From an uncultured Lachnospiraceae bacterium (GTDB lineage Bacteria; Bacillota; Clostridia; Lachnospirales; Lachnospiraceae): 62,750 nucleotides of DNA. The stretch lies in NCBI GenBank assembly GCA_946535225.1, contig CAMNDJ010000004.1, forward strand, positions 1 through 62,750, read 5' to 3'. A model generated the notes under the pieces. That model saw only the letters and a program-made list of their open reading frames with translations. It ran no database searches and had not been told where the DNA came from. A program made the position numbers and the translations under genes. Shown here one piece after another: positions 50,028 to 59,312 of this stretch (position 1 is the stretch's first letter; every line of letters starts with the position of its first letter).

Positions 50028-50510
50028 ATGAGTTTTATGGATTCTTTGTTAGGCGGACTTAAGCTTACGGAAGATGACGGTTATGATGATGACGGTTATT
50101 TGGATAACGAAGATGATCTGAATGAGCCTGCACCTGCCAGACAGTCACAGGGCAAGAGCGATGGCGGCAATGACGAACCTCCGGCACGTAAGCCTGTAAA
50201 CAGACCGGGAGCCGGCAGAAATAAGAGACTTGGCAACGGAATGGAAGTCTGTGTCATCAAGCCTACGAGCGTCGATGATTCAAGAGAGATCGCAGATACG
50301 CTTTTATCAAACAGGACTGTCGTTCTCAATATGGAAGGCCTTGACGGCGATATAGCACAAAGAGTCATAGATTTTACATCAGGTGCGACATATGCGATTA
50401 ACGGTAACCTGCAGAAGATCTCGCATTACATCTTCATCATCACGCCTCCGAGCGTTGATATTTCAGGAGATTTCCCGACTCTGCTAAACGGTTCCTTTGA
50501 TGCACCGTAA
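50028..50510 (+). CDS. sepF: Cell division protein SepF
   Basis: Acidic linker then EVCVIKPTSVDDSREIADTLLSNRTVVLNMEGLDGDIAQRVIDFTSGATYAINGNLQKIS. Confidence 0.95.
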   Translation: MSFMDSLLGGLKLTEDDGYDDDGYLDNEDDLNEPAPARQSQGKSDGGNDEPPARKPVNRPGAGRNKRLGNGMEVCVIKPTSVDDSREIADTLLSNRTVVLNMEGLDGDIAQRVIDFTSGATYAINGNLQKISHYIFIITPPSVDISGDFPTLLNGSFDAP

Positions 50511-50526
50511 GTTACGGATGATGAAC

Positions 50527-50560
50527 AACCTGCCCGGCAGTTTGCCGGGTAGGTTTTTTT
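50527..50560 (+). terminator. Intrinsic terminator after sepF
   Basis: aacctgcccggca-gtt-tgccgggtaggtt followed by T-run. Confidence 0.92.
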
Positions 50561-50580
50561 AGAGGTTATACAGATAATAT

Positions 50581-51684
50581 ATGAATGAAAGACTGACCAT
50601 CAAAACACCGAATTCCAAGAATTATGACATAGCGATAACAACAGGCTTCGATGCGCTTAAGGATGAGCTGACAGCCCTGGGATTTAAGTCAAGAAGAGCT
50701 CTTATTATTTCGGATTCCAAGGTTGCTCCTTTATACCTTGAGACTGTTAAGCAAAAGCTTAATGAGATCGGCATTACCTGTGAAGATCACATCCTGAATG
50801 AGGGTGAATCATCAAAGACTAAGGCTAACAGTGATTTTATACTTTATAAGCTTGCTGATCTTAAGTTTAAGCGATCTGATCTTGTGATAGCTTTAGGCGG
50901 CGGAGTGGTCGGTGATATATCGGGATATGTCGCAAGCCAGTATCACAGAGGACTTCCTTTTATACAGATACCCACAACGTTATTGGCTATGTCCGATTCG
51001 AGCATAGGCGGTAAAAACGGTGTGGATCATAATGACATCAAGAATGTATTTGGAACCTTTTATTTTCCGAGCTTTGTATATATGAACACAGACGTACTGA
51101 ATACTCTTGAAGAGAGGCAGTTTTATAACGGATTTGCAGAGGTGATGAAGAATGCCATCATCAAGGATGAGAAATTCTATGTCTGGCTCATCGATTCCAT
51201 GTACGAGATATGTGACAGGGATCCCGCGACTCTGGCGGAAATGATCTATAAGTCGCTTACGGTCAAAAAGATCGTGGTTGAGAAGGATCCGTATGAAGAG
51301 GGGGACAGGGCGCTGCTTAATTTCGGACATACATTGGGGCATGCTATCGAATCATGTAAAATGGGAACGTTACTTCACGGAGAATGTGTTGCGCTTGGCA
51401 TGGTGGCAGCATCGCACATCTCTTACAAAAAAGAGATGATAAGCTTGGAAGAATATCTTGAGATCCGTGATATGCTCGTTCCGTTCAATCTTCCGATAAC
51501 TGTCGAAGACATAGATATAGATGAGATCATTAAGCGCGTCGGAAGAGACAAGAAACAGGATGATGCGGGACTAAAATTCATTTTGCTTAAGAAGATCGGT
51601 AAGGCAGTGATAGACCGAAGTGTTACCGAAGAAGAAATGCGTGCAGCTCTAAAGGAGATCGAATATACAGATGACTTCGAATAA
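50581..51684 (+). CDS. aroB: 3-dehydroquinate synthase
   Basis: ALGGGVVGDISGYVASQYHRGLPFIQIPTTLLAMSDSSIGGKNGVDH, LLNFGHTLGHAIE. Confidence 0.96.
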   Translation: MNERLTIKTPNSKNYDIAITTGFDALKDELTALGFKSRRALIISDSKVAPLYLETVKQKLNEIGITCEDHILNEGESSKTKANSDFILYKLADLKFKRSDLVIALGGGVVGDISGYVASQYHRGLPFIQIPTTLLAMSDSSIGGKNGVDHNDIKNVFGTFYFPSFVYMNTDVLNTLEERQFYNGFAEVMKNAIIKDEKFYVWLIDSMYEICDRDPATLAEMIYKSLTVKKIVVEKDPYEEGDRALLNFGHTLGHAIESCKMGTLLHGECVALGMVAASHISYKKEMISLEEYLEIRDMLVPFNLPITVEDIDIDEIIKRVGRDKKQDDAGLKFILLKKIGKAVIDRSVTEEEMRAALKEIEYTDDFE

Positions 51685-52219
51685 TGATAATGAAATACAA
51701 AAAGACGGATCCAAACATAAAATGATACATGTGATCGTAGATGTGGTCATCATGGGGCTGCTCATAGCGCTCGATCAGTTCACTAAGTATCTTGCAGTAC
51801 TTAACCTTAAGGATAAACCCGATTTTATACTTATCGACCGGGTATTTGTGCTGCAGTATCTTGAGAACAGAGGCGCAGCATTCGGCATAATGCAGAACAT
51901 GAAATACTTCTTTTTGGTCGTTGCCCTGATAATGACAGCATTTGTTCTGTATGCGCTTATCAAGCTTCCGGAGAATAAGAAATATATCCTTATGGAGATA
52001 TGTCTTCTGCTGATAGGAGCCGGTGCCGTAGGTAATATGATAGACAGAGTCCTTAACGAATACGTGGTGGATTTTTTCTATTTTGTGCTCATTAATTTCC
52101 CCATATTCAATGTTGCCGATATTTATGTTACGGTAGCATGTGTTGTCCTGATCATCGGGATCCTGTTCGTATATAAAGAAGAGGATCTTAAGTTCTTAAG
52201 AACAGCTAAAGGATCTTAA
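51671..52219 (+). CDS. lspA: Signal peptidase II (lipoprotein)
   Basis: LIALDQFTKYLAV, LENRGAAFGIMQ, GAVGNMIDRVLNEYVVDFF, FNVADIYVTVA. Confidence 0.95.
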   Translation: MTSNNDNEIQKDGSKHKMIHVIVDVVIMGLLIALDQFTKYLAVLNLKDKPDFILIDRVFVLQYLENRGAAFGIMQNMKYFFLVVALIMTAFVLYALIKLPENKKYILMEICLLLIGAGAVGNMIDRVLNEYVVDFFYFVLINFPIFNVADIYVTVACVVLIIGILFVYKEEDLKFLRTAKGS

Positions 52220-52255
52220 GCGGGGCGAACTGTCTTATACAGGTATATTGAGATC

Positions 52256-53191
52256 ATGGAATATAATATCATCATAGATGACGAATATGACGGAATAAGA
52301 CTTGATAAAGCTCTTACAGGGCTTATTGAGCCTGTTATCTCAAGAAACAGGATCATCAAACTGATTGATGAGGGAAATGTATCCGTAGACGGCAGGATAA
52401 GAAAGAAAAGCTTTCAGGTAAGCGACGGAGACAGGATCTCGATCACTGTTCCCGAGACTGTAGAATGTAATATAGAGCCGGAGAATATACCGCTTGACAT
52501 ACTCTACGAAGACGATGACGTGATCGTGGTCAACAAGCCCAAGGGTATGGTCGTTCATCCGGCAGCCGGACATATGAGCGGAACACTTGTTAATGCGCTT
52601 ATGTATCATTGCGGCGATTCCTTATCGGGAATCAACGGTGTATTAAGACCGGGGATCGTTCACAGGATAGACAAGGATACATCCGGCTCCATTATAGCCT
52701 GCAAAAACGATGCAGCTCATGCCGCTATAGCAGCTCAGCTTAAAGAACACAGTCTTAACCGGACTTATCTGGCGCTATGTATAGGTAATCTCAAGGAAGA
52801 ATCGTTAACAATAGATGCTCCGATCGGAAGACATCCCGTCGATCGCAAGAGAATGGCGATTGGTGTAAACGGTGCCAAAGAAGCGATAACCGATATAACG
52901 GTTATTAAACATTTAAACGGCTGTGACCATATAGAATGCAGACTTCATACGGGGAGGACACATCAGATAAGAGTACATATGGAGTCGATAGGCCATCCGT
53001 TACTCGGTGATGAAACCTATAATAAAGGACCTAAGGCGACAGGGATGCTGTCAGGGATCCGGACTGACGGGCAGGCTCTGCATGCATATAAACTCGGATT
53101 CATACATCCTAAGAGCGGGGAATATATAGAGACCATTGCACCGATACCGGAATATATGAGCGCTGCTGTGGAAAAACTGGGTAAAATCTGA
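52256..53191 (+). CDS. rluD: RluA/RluD family pseudouridine synthase
   Basis: S4 domain; VNKPKGMVVHPAAGH, GIVHRIDKDTSGSIIACKND, LHTGRTHQIRVHM. Confidence 0.94.
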   Translation: MEYNIIIDDEYDGIRLDKALTGLIEPVISRNRIIKLIDEGNVSVDGRIRKKSFQVSDGDRISITVPETVECNIEPENIPLDILYEDDDVIVVNKPKGMVVHPAAGHMSGTLVNALMYHCGDSLSGINGVLRPGIVHRIDKDTSGSIIACKNDAAHAAIAAQLKEHSLNRTYLALCIGNLKEESLTIDAPIGRHPVDRKRMAIGVNGAKEAITDITVIKHLNGCDHIECRLHTGRTHQIRVHMESIGHPLLGDETYNKGPKATGMLSGIRTDGQALHAYKLGFIHPKSGEYIETIAPIPEYMSAAVEKLGKI

Positions 53192-53212
53192 TAAAATCAG
53201 ATCATAGGAGGG

Positions 53213-53836
53213 TTGATCATGAATACCATAATCACCATAGGAAGACAATTCGGTTCGGCAGGCCGAGAGATCGGTAAACTTGTAGCCGAGCATTACTCCA
53301 TTCCTTTTTATGATAAAGATCTTCTTACAAGAGCGGCCAAAGAGAGCGGATTCTGCGAGGAGATGATCGAGGTGCACGATGAGCGCCCCACCAATTCCTT
53401 CCTCTACAACCTGGTCATGGACACATATTCTTTCGGCTACAATGCATCATCATTTGTTGACATGCCGATAAGCCACAAGATATTCCTTGCTCAGTTTGAT
53501 ACGATCAAGAAGATAGCTGACGAAGGCCCCTGCGTGATCGTCGGAAGATGTGCTGATTACGCACTTCTTGACAGAGATAATGTCATCAATCTTTTCATAT
53601 ATGCGGACATAAAGAGCCGTACAGACAGGATAATGAAGAGATTTGATCTAAACGAGCAGAAGGCCAAGGATATGATAAGTAAGAAGGATAAGCAGCGACA
53701 GAGCTATTACAATTATTATTCTTCAAAGAAATGGGGTCACGCGGACAGTTATGATCTTTGCATCAACAGTTCGCTATTAGGCATCGAAGGAACTAAGGAT
53801 CTGATAATCCAGACCATCGATGATTTTGAAAAATAA
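53213..53836 (+). CDS. Cytidylate kinase-like family protein
   Basis: ITIGRQFGSAGREIGKLVAEHYSIPFYDKDLL, CVIVGRCADYALLD. Confidence 0.92.
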   Translation: MIMNTIITIGRQFGSAGREIGKLVAEHYSIPFYDKDLLTRAAKESGFCEEMIEVHDERPTNSFLYNLVMDTYSFGYNASSFVDMPISHKIFLAQFDTIKKIADEGPCVIVGRCADYALLDRDNVINLFIYADIKSRTDRIMKRFDLNEQKAKDMISKKDKQRQSYYNYYSSKKWGHADSYDLCINSSLLGIEGTKDLIIQTIDDFEK

Positions 53837-53859
53837 CGTTTGGAACATATGTAACTGAT

Positions 53860-53900
53860 ATATTGCGGTGTCTCCACTTACTTAAGGGGCGCCGCAATAT
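53860..53900. repeat. Long inverted repeat/hairpin between the cytidylate kinase-like gene and a pseudouridine synthase gene
   Basis: atattgcggtgtctc / ggggcgccgcaatat, 15-bp stem with three G-U pairs, no downstream T-run. Confidence 0.7.
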
Positions 53901-53930
53901 GTATGTAGAAAGACAGGAACCGTACAGAAA

Positions 53931-54980
53931 ATGCAAGAGATCATCATAGATGATTCGTTTCCCATAGGACGGGTAGATAAGTGCATACTAAGGCTTCTTC
54001 CGGGTATTCCCAAGAATCTTATGTATAAGCAGATGCGCAATAAGAACATCACGCTAAACGATACAAAGATCAAAGGCGCTGAGACTGCCGGCCCCGGAGA
54101 TAAGCTTAAGTTTTATTTCTCTGATGAGACATTTGCAAAGTTTAAGGAAGGAGGTCATACCGATCTTAAGGATCCGGCTGATATCTCTTTGTATATCGAA
54201 GCATATGAACATAATGAAGATAAAGTGAGCATCGTATATGAAAATGAACATATCATCATTATGGATAAACCATCAGGTATGCTGTCGCAGAAGAGCAGGC
54301 AGGATGATGACAGCTTAAACGAATGGATGCTTGGGTATCTGCTTAAGAATGAGCGGATAAATCCGCAGGATCTTGCTATATACAAGCCGTCAGTACTTAA
54401 CCGCTTAGATATGAACACTACAGGACTTGTTATAGGAGGGAAGAGTTTAAAGGGCGCAAATGTTGTGAGCAAAGCGCTTAAGGATCGCACCATACACAAG
54501 TATTACAAAACATTGGTATGGGGAGATTTTGATCTTTCTGACGGCATATACGAGGCATATCATGAGAAAGATTCGCTGACCAATACAGTCAAAATATCGA
54601 CCGATAAGGTCAATATGACCGCAAATGTCGATAATAACCATCCTAAGGATGAAGATGACAGAAAAACGATAAAGACAGGCATAAAAAAACTAAGATCTTA
54701 TAAGATGAATATTGACAGAGGCAAATGTCATACGGTAAGCGAGCTTGAGATAGAGCTTTTTACCGGAAAGAGCCATCAGATAAGGGCACATCTGGCATCA
54801 TTGGGTTATCCGATAGTCGGTGATCCCAAATACGGAGATCCTAAGTTAAATAAGCTCATTCCCGGACGATATAAGAAGCAGATGCTCTGTTCATATAAGA
54901 TCGTATTTGACAGGGATATCTGCGCAGAACTTATGATCAACGATGACACTATAGTACTTGAGGAAGAACTCAAGATCTGA
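53931..54980 (+). CDS. RluA family pseudouridine synthase
   Basis: S4-like N-terminus; IIMDKPSGMLSQ, SVLNRLDMNTTGLVIGGK, LFTGKSHQIRAHLASLGYPIVGDPKYG. Confidence 0.93.
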   Translation: MQEIIIDDSFPIGRVDKCILRLLPGIPKNLMYKQMRNKNITLNDTKIKGAETAGPGDKLKFYFSDETFAKFKEGGHTDLKDPADISLYIEAYEHNEDKVSIVYENEHIIIMDKPSGMLSQKSRQDDDSLNEWMLGYLLKNERINPQDLAIYKPSVLNRLDMNTTGLVIGGKSLKGANVVSKALKDRTIHKYYKTLVWGDFDLSDGIYEAYHEKDSLTNTVKISTDKVNMTANVDNNHPKDEDDRKTIKTGIKKLRSYKMNIDRGKCHTVSELEIELFTGKSHQIRAHLASLGYPIVGDPKYGDPKLNKLIPGRYKKQMLCSYKIVFDRDICAELMINDDTIVLEEELKI

Positions 54981-54989
54981 GGGATATTA

Positions 54990-55526
54990 ATGGCTACATG
55001 GAAAAGCAGGGGCCTTAGAGGTTCTGTTTTAGAGGAAATGATCAATCAGACCAACAGCATATATACGGATGAGCATCTTGCGCTCGTTCAGAAGATCCCT
55101 ACGCCCATTACGCCCATTGATATGGATCACAAGACCAAGCAGATCAAGCTGGCATACTTTGACAAGAAGAGTACCGTGGATTATATAGGCGTTGTTCAGG
55201 GGGTCCCTATTGCTTTTGATGCAAAAGAGTGTGCGACTGACAGATTCTCTCTTCAGAACATACATCCTCATCAGGTGCGTTTCATGAAGGAGTTCGAAGT
55301 CCAGGACGGTATAGCGTTCTTTATCATACATTTTACGAATAAGGACCTGTTTTATTATATGCGTCTGTCGGAGATGATCATATATGTTGAAAGAGCAGAT
55401 AACGGCGGAAGAAAGAGCTTTAATATAAGCGAACTGGATGAAAGATTCTTTATAGACGGAGTTAACGGACCTCTCATCCCTTATCTTGACTATATACAGA
55501 AGGATATCGATTTCAGAACAACGTAA
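54990..55526 (+). CDS. recU: Holliday junction resolvase RecU
   Basis: RGLRGSVLEEMINQTN, VDYIGVVQGVPIAFDAKECATDRFSLQNIHPHQVRFM. Confidence 0.92.
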   Translation: MATWKSRGLRGSVLEEMINQTNSIYTDEHLALVQKIPTPITPIDMDHKTKQIKLAYFDKKSTVDYIGVVQGVPIAFDAKECATDRFSLQNIHPHQVRFMKEFEVQDGIAFFIIHFTNKDLFYYMRLSEMIIYVERADNGGRKSFNISELDERFFIDGVNGPLIPYLDYIQKDIDFRTT

Positions 55527-55560
55527 AGGGCCATTTCATCAGATGGCGGGATAAATCCTG

Positions 55561-55589
55561 TTGACAACATGCGTGACCATCAGTATAAT
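55561..55589 (+). promoter_or_regulatory. Perfect-consensus sigma-A promoter of the his genes
   Basis: TTGACA (55561-55566), 17-bp spacer, TATAAT (55584-55589). Confidence 0.92.
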
Positions 55590-55621
55590 TTATCATATTA
55601 GCATGTTATCACATTAGCACG
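55590..55621 (+). repeat. Contiguous 16-nt tandem repeat spanning the predicted his transcription start (candidate operator)
   Basis: ttatcatattagcatg / ttatcacattagcacg, 14/16 identical. Confidence 0.75.
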
Positions 55622-55641
55622 ATAAAGCAAGGAGAAGCAAA

Positions 55642-57288
55642 ATGACAGATCTTTTGCATACACCGGAAGGCGTAAGAGACATATATAACGGAGAATACAG
55701 GCAGAAGCTTAAGATAGAGGATGCTATCCACGATGTGTTCACAAAGGCCGGTTATATGGATATACAGACGCCGACATTTGAATACTATGATCTGTTCGGA
55801 TCCAATATCGGGACCACTCCCGGCAAGGATCTGTACAGATTCACGGACAGAGACGGTGAGACCGTGGTCTTGAGGTCGGATTTCACTCCATCCATAGCCA
55901 GATGCGCAGCCAAGTATTTTATGGAAGAGAACGGTACGCTCAAATTCACGTACAAGGGAAATACTTTCTCACAGACCTCTGAGCTTCAGGGCAAGCTTAA
56001 AGAGACGACTCAGATGGGTGTTGAACTTATCGGCGACGGAAGCATAGAGGCCGATGCAGAGATGATAAAACTAAGTTTTAAAGCCATCAAGTCGGTCAGT
56101 GACAGGCGCTTTGTTATTTCGGTATCTCACATAGATTACTTTAAGGGACTTTGCGAGGAACTTGGGATTACAGGCGAATACGAACTTAGGCTTCGTGATT
56201 ACATCACGAATAAGAATTTTGTGGCTGCAAGACAGTTCCTTGAGAGCAGACCTTCAACGGCTCTTTGCTTAAGCGACGATGCCATAGATCAGATCCTAAA
56301 GATCGAGAATCTTGCCGGCGGTCGCGATATACTTGATAAGGCACTTACGCTTGTTCATAATGAGCGTTCGATAAGTGCTATTGAGAGACTGAAGAGCATT
56401 CACGACAGCTTAAGAGCACTCGGACTTGAGGACTGCATCACATATGATCTTTCAATGCTGAATAAATATACATATTATACGGGAGTAGTATTTAAGGCAT
56501 ATATGCCCGGAGTGGGTGATTGTATAGTCAAAGGCGGAAGATACGATAATCTCTTACGTGAATTCGGCAAAGAAGCCTGCGCGATCGGGTTTGTGACTGT
56601 CATTGACGATCTTTTACAGGCGGTGCGGACATCTGTAAGTGATGAGCAGGACGATTACCTCACATTTGCTCTGACCAAAGGAAGACTTGCGGATAAGACC
56701 CTTGAACTGCTTGAGAAGATAGGTATATCCTGCGAAGAGGTCAAGGATAAGGATACAAGGAAACTTATATTTGTCAATGACGAGCATAAGTTAAGATTCT
56801 TCCTTGCCAAGGGGCCTGATGTTCCCACATATGTCGAAAGCGGTGTCGCTGACATAGGAGTTGTGGGTAAGGACACCATAATCGAAGAAGACAGGCGTGT
56901 ATATGAGGTGTTGGACTTGGGATTCGGCAAGTGCAGGATGTGCGTGTGCGGGCCTCATGACGCAGGTGAACTGTTAAAGCACCATGAGAAGATAAGGGTC
57001 TGCACCAAATACCCTACGATAGCCAAAGACTATTTCTATAATAAGAAACATCAGACCGTTGAACTCATCAAACTCAACGGATCCGTAGAACTCGGACCCC
57101 TGGTCGGATTGGGAGATGTTATAGTAGATATCGTCGAGACGGGTTCGACCTTAAAAGAGAACGGGCTTGAGATACTCGAAGAGATCTGCCCTTTGTCGGC
57201 CCGTATGATAGTCAATCAGGTCTCAATGCAGATCAAATCTGACAGGATAAGGAAAATGACAGAAAAGATAAAGGAGATATTGGCGTGA
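55642..57288 (+). CDS. hisZ/hisG: HisZ-HisG fusion: ATP phosphoribosyltransferase regulatory and catalytic subunits
   Basis: HisZ: LHTPEGVRDIYNGEY, VVLRSDFTPSIARCAA; HisG from about aa 338: YLTFALTKGRLADKTLELLEKIGI, GVADIGVVGKDTI, DIVETGSTLKENGL. Confidence 0.93.
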   Translation: MTDLLHTPEGVRDIYNGEYRQKLKIEDAIHDVFTKAGYMDIQTPTFEYYDLFGSNIGTTPGKDLYRFTDRDGETVVLRSDFTPSIARCAAKYFMEENGTLKFTYKGNTFSQTSELQGKLKETTQMGVELIGDGSIEADAEMIKLSFKAIKSVSDRRFVISVSHIDYFKGLCEELGITGEYELRLRDYITNKNFVAARQFLESRPSTALCLSDDAIDQILKIENLAGGRDILDKALTLVHNERSISAIERLKSIHDSLRALGLEDCITYDLSMLNKYTYYTGVVFKAYMPGVGDCIVKGGRYDNLLREFGKEACAIGFVTVIDDLLQAVRTSVSDEQDDYLTFALTKGRLADKTLELLEKIGISCEEVKDKDTRKLIFVNDEHKLRFFLAKGPDVPTYVESGVADIGVVGKDTIIEEDRRVYEVLDLGFGKCRMCVCGPHDAGELLKHHEKIRVCTKYPTIAKDYFYNKKHQTVELIKLNGSVELGPLVGLGDVIVDIVETGSTLKENGLEILEEICPLSARMIVNQVSMQIKSDRIRKMTEKIKEILA

Positions 57289-57327
57289 GATAAGATGCGG
57301 ATGCACCACTTACACTAACACCCCGGA

Positions 57328-58632
57328 ATGGAGAATAAAATGAGAATACTCAAACTGGATAATGAGACGAAAAAAAACATATTAAACGATCTGCTCAAAA
57401 GAAGCCCGTCTCAGTACGCTGAATATGAAGAAACGGTCAAAAAGATCGTTAATGACGTCGCTTTAAGGGGCGATGAGGCTGTGTGCGAATACACATCTAA
57501 ATTTGACGGCTGGGATGCGACACCCGATAAGCTTAAGGTCCCAAGCAAAGAGATAGATGATGCTTATAAGGCAGTCGATGAAAAGTTTGTTAATATATTG
57601 CGCGAAGCCGCAGCCAATATAGTGGATTACCATGTCAAGCAGAAGAAACAGACATGGATATCGACCAAAGACAACGGCTCGATCTTAGGCCAGCGTTATA
57701 CACCCATAGACAGTGTGGGATGCTATGCCCCCGGTGGTAAGGCGTATTATCCTTCATCGGTTCTCATGAACATAATACCTGCCAAAGTTGCCGGTGTTAA
57801 GAGGATCGTACTTGCCACTCCCGCAATGAAAGGAACGGATAAAGTCAATCCGATCACACTGGTCGCTGCGGATATCGCAGGGGCAACGGAGATCATCAAG
57901 GTCGGCGGAGCTCAGGCGGTTGCAGCTATGGCATACGGTACCGATACTGTTGATAAGGTCTGTAAGATAACGGGACCCGGGAATATATTTGTCGCTCTTG
58001 CCAAGAAAGCGGTATTCGGAATGGTAGGCATTGATTCGATAGCGGGTCCGAGTGAGATACTCGTCATTGCTGATGATACGGCAGATCCGCGCTTTGTTGC
58101 ATCAGATCTGTTAAGCCAGGCTGAACATGACGAACTGGCGAGTGCGATACTGCTAACCGACAGCGAAGATCTGGCAAAGAAGGTAGCGTCTGAGATAGAT
58201 TCGTTCTTAAATAAGCTTGATAGACGTGATATCATAGAGAGATCTCTTGAAAATTACGGATATATACTTGTAGGCGAGACACTGGATGATCTTATCGATG
58301 CGGCGAATGATATCGCGAGTGAGCACTTGGAGATACAGACGGCAGCCCCGTTTGAAGTCATGACAAAGATAAGGAATGCAGGTGCCATATTCTTAGGACC
58401 GTATTCGAGTGAACCGCTTGGAGATTATTTTGCAGGACCCAATCATATACTTCCCACCAACGGTACGGCAAAGTTCTTCTCGCCGTTAAGTATTGATGAA
58501 TTTATGAAAAAGACCAGTATCATCGCTTTTTCCGAAGAAGGACTTAAGGAAGTGCATGAGAAGATCGAATATTTTGCGACCGAAGAGCAGCTTACGGCAC
58601 ATGCCAATTCGATCAGAGTCAGGTTTGAATAG
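57328..58632 (+). CDS. hisD: Histidinol dehydrogenase
   Basis: SVGCYAPGGKAYYPSSVLMNIIPAKVAGV, IDSIAGPSEILVIAD, DLLSQAEHDELASAILLT. Confidence 0.97.
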   Translation: MENKMRILKLDNETKKNILNDLLKRSPSQYAEYEETVKKIVNDVALRGDEAVCEYTSKFDGWDATPDKLKVPSKEIDDAYKAVDEKFVNILREAAANIVDYHVKQKKQTWISTKDNGSILGQRYTPIDSVGCYAPGGKAYYPSSVLMNIIPAKVAGVKRIVLATPAMKGTDKVNPITLVAADIAGATEIIKVGGAQAVAAMAYGTDTVDKVCKITGPGNIFVALAKKAVFGMVGIDSIAGPSEILVIADDTADPRFVASDLLSQAEHDELASAILLTDSEDLAKKVASEIDSFLNKLDRRDIIERSLENYGYILVGETLDDLIDAANDIASEHLEIQTAAPFEVMTKIRNAGAIFLGPYSSEPLGDYFAGPNHILPTNGTAKFFSPLSIDEFMKKTSIIAFSEEGLKEVHEKIEYFATEEQLTAHANSIRVRFE

Positions 58633-58685
58633 GACAGGCTAAGGATATATAATAGTACTGTATTTTTTGAAAGGAGTTTGATCAA

Positions 58686-59273
58686 ATGGAAAGACTGGCC
58701 AATATAACGAGAGATACCAAGGAAACACAGATCTCACTTGAACTTAACATAGACGGAGAAGGCAATGCTTCGATAGATACGGGCATCGGATTCTTTAACC
58801 ACATGCTTGAAGCTTTTACCAAGCACGGACTTTTCGATATGAACTGCAAATGTGACGGCGATATCGAGGTGGACGGACATCACTCCGTGGAAGATACCGG
58901 TATAGTACTCGGAGAAGCTATACGTAAGGCTGTCGGAGATAAGACCGGCATCAAGAGGTTCGGCAATTTCATCCTTCCGATGGACGATGCTCTGGTTCTG
59001 TGCGCGGTAGATCTGTGCAACAGACCTTATCTTGGCTTTGATTATAAGTTTGAGAGTGAGAGGATAGGCGAACTTGATACGGAACTCATTAAGGAATTCT
59101 TCCAGGCTGTTGCATACAGTGCGATGATGAACATACATTTAAAGGTTCTGTCGGGCGGTAATTCACATCATGTTGCCGAGGCTATGTTCAAGTCATTTGC
59201 TAAGGCGCTTGATGAAGCTACGACGATAGATGAGCGTATAAACGGCGTTCAGTCGACCAAGGGAATGCTTTGA
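58686..59273 (+). CDS. hisB: Imidazoleglycerol-phosphate dehydratase
   Basis: TGIGFFNHMLEAFTKHGLFDM, DGHHSVEDTGIVLGEAI, HHVAEAMFKSFAKAL. Confidence 0.97.
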   Translation: MERLANITRDTKETQISLELNIDGEGNASIDTGIGFFNHMLEAFTKHGLFDMNCKCDGDIEVDGHHSVEDTGIVLGEAIRKAVGDKTGIKRFGNFILPMDDALVLCAVDLCNRPYLGFDYKFESERIGELDTELIKEFFQAVAYSAMMNIHLKVLSGGNSHHVAEAMFKSFAKALDEATTIDERINGVQSTKGML

Positions 59274-59312
59274 GATCAACGAATCAAATTATATAACTGA
59301 TTGGAGAACACA

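Noticed and set aside
53186-53202. Small hairpin atctgat-aaa-atcagat before the cytidylate kinase-like gene
   Set aside because: 7-bp, AT-rich, overlaps the rluD stop; too weak to claim function
55529-55550. Terminator after recU (gccat...atggc)
   Set aside because: Only a 5-bp stem with no T-run
55590-55641. T-box leader for the his operon
   Set aside because: Leader is only about 45 nt and lacks the TGGNACCGCG T-box sequence and specifier-loop structure
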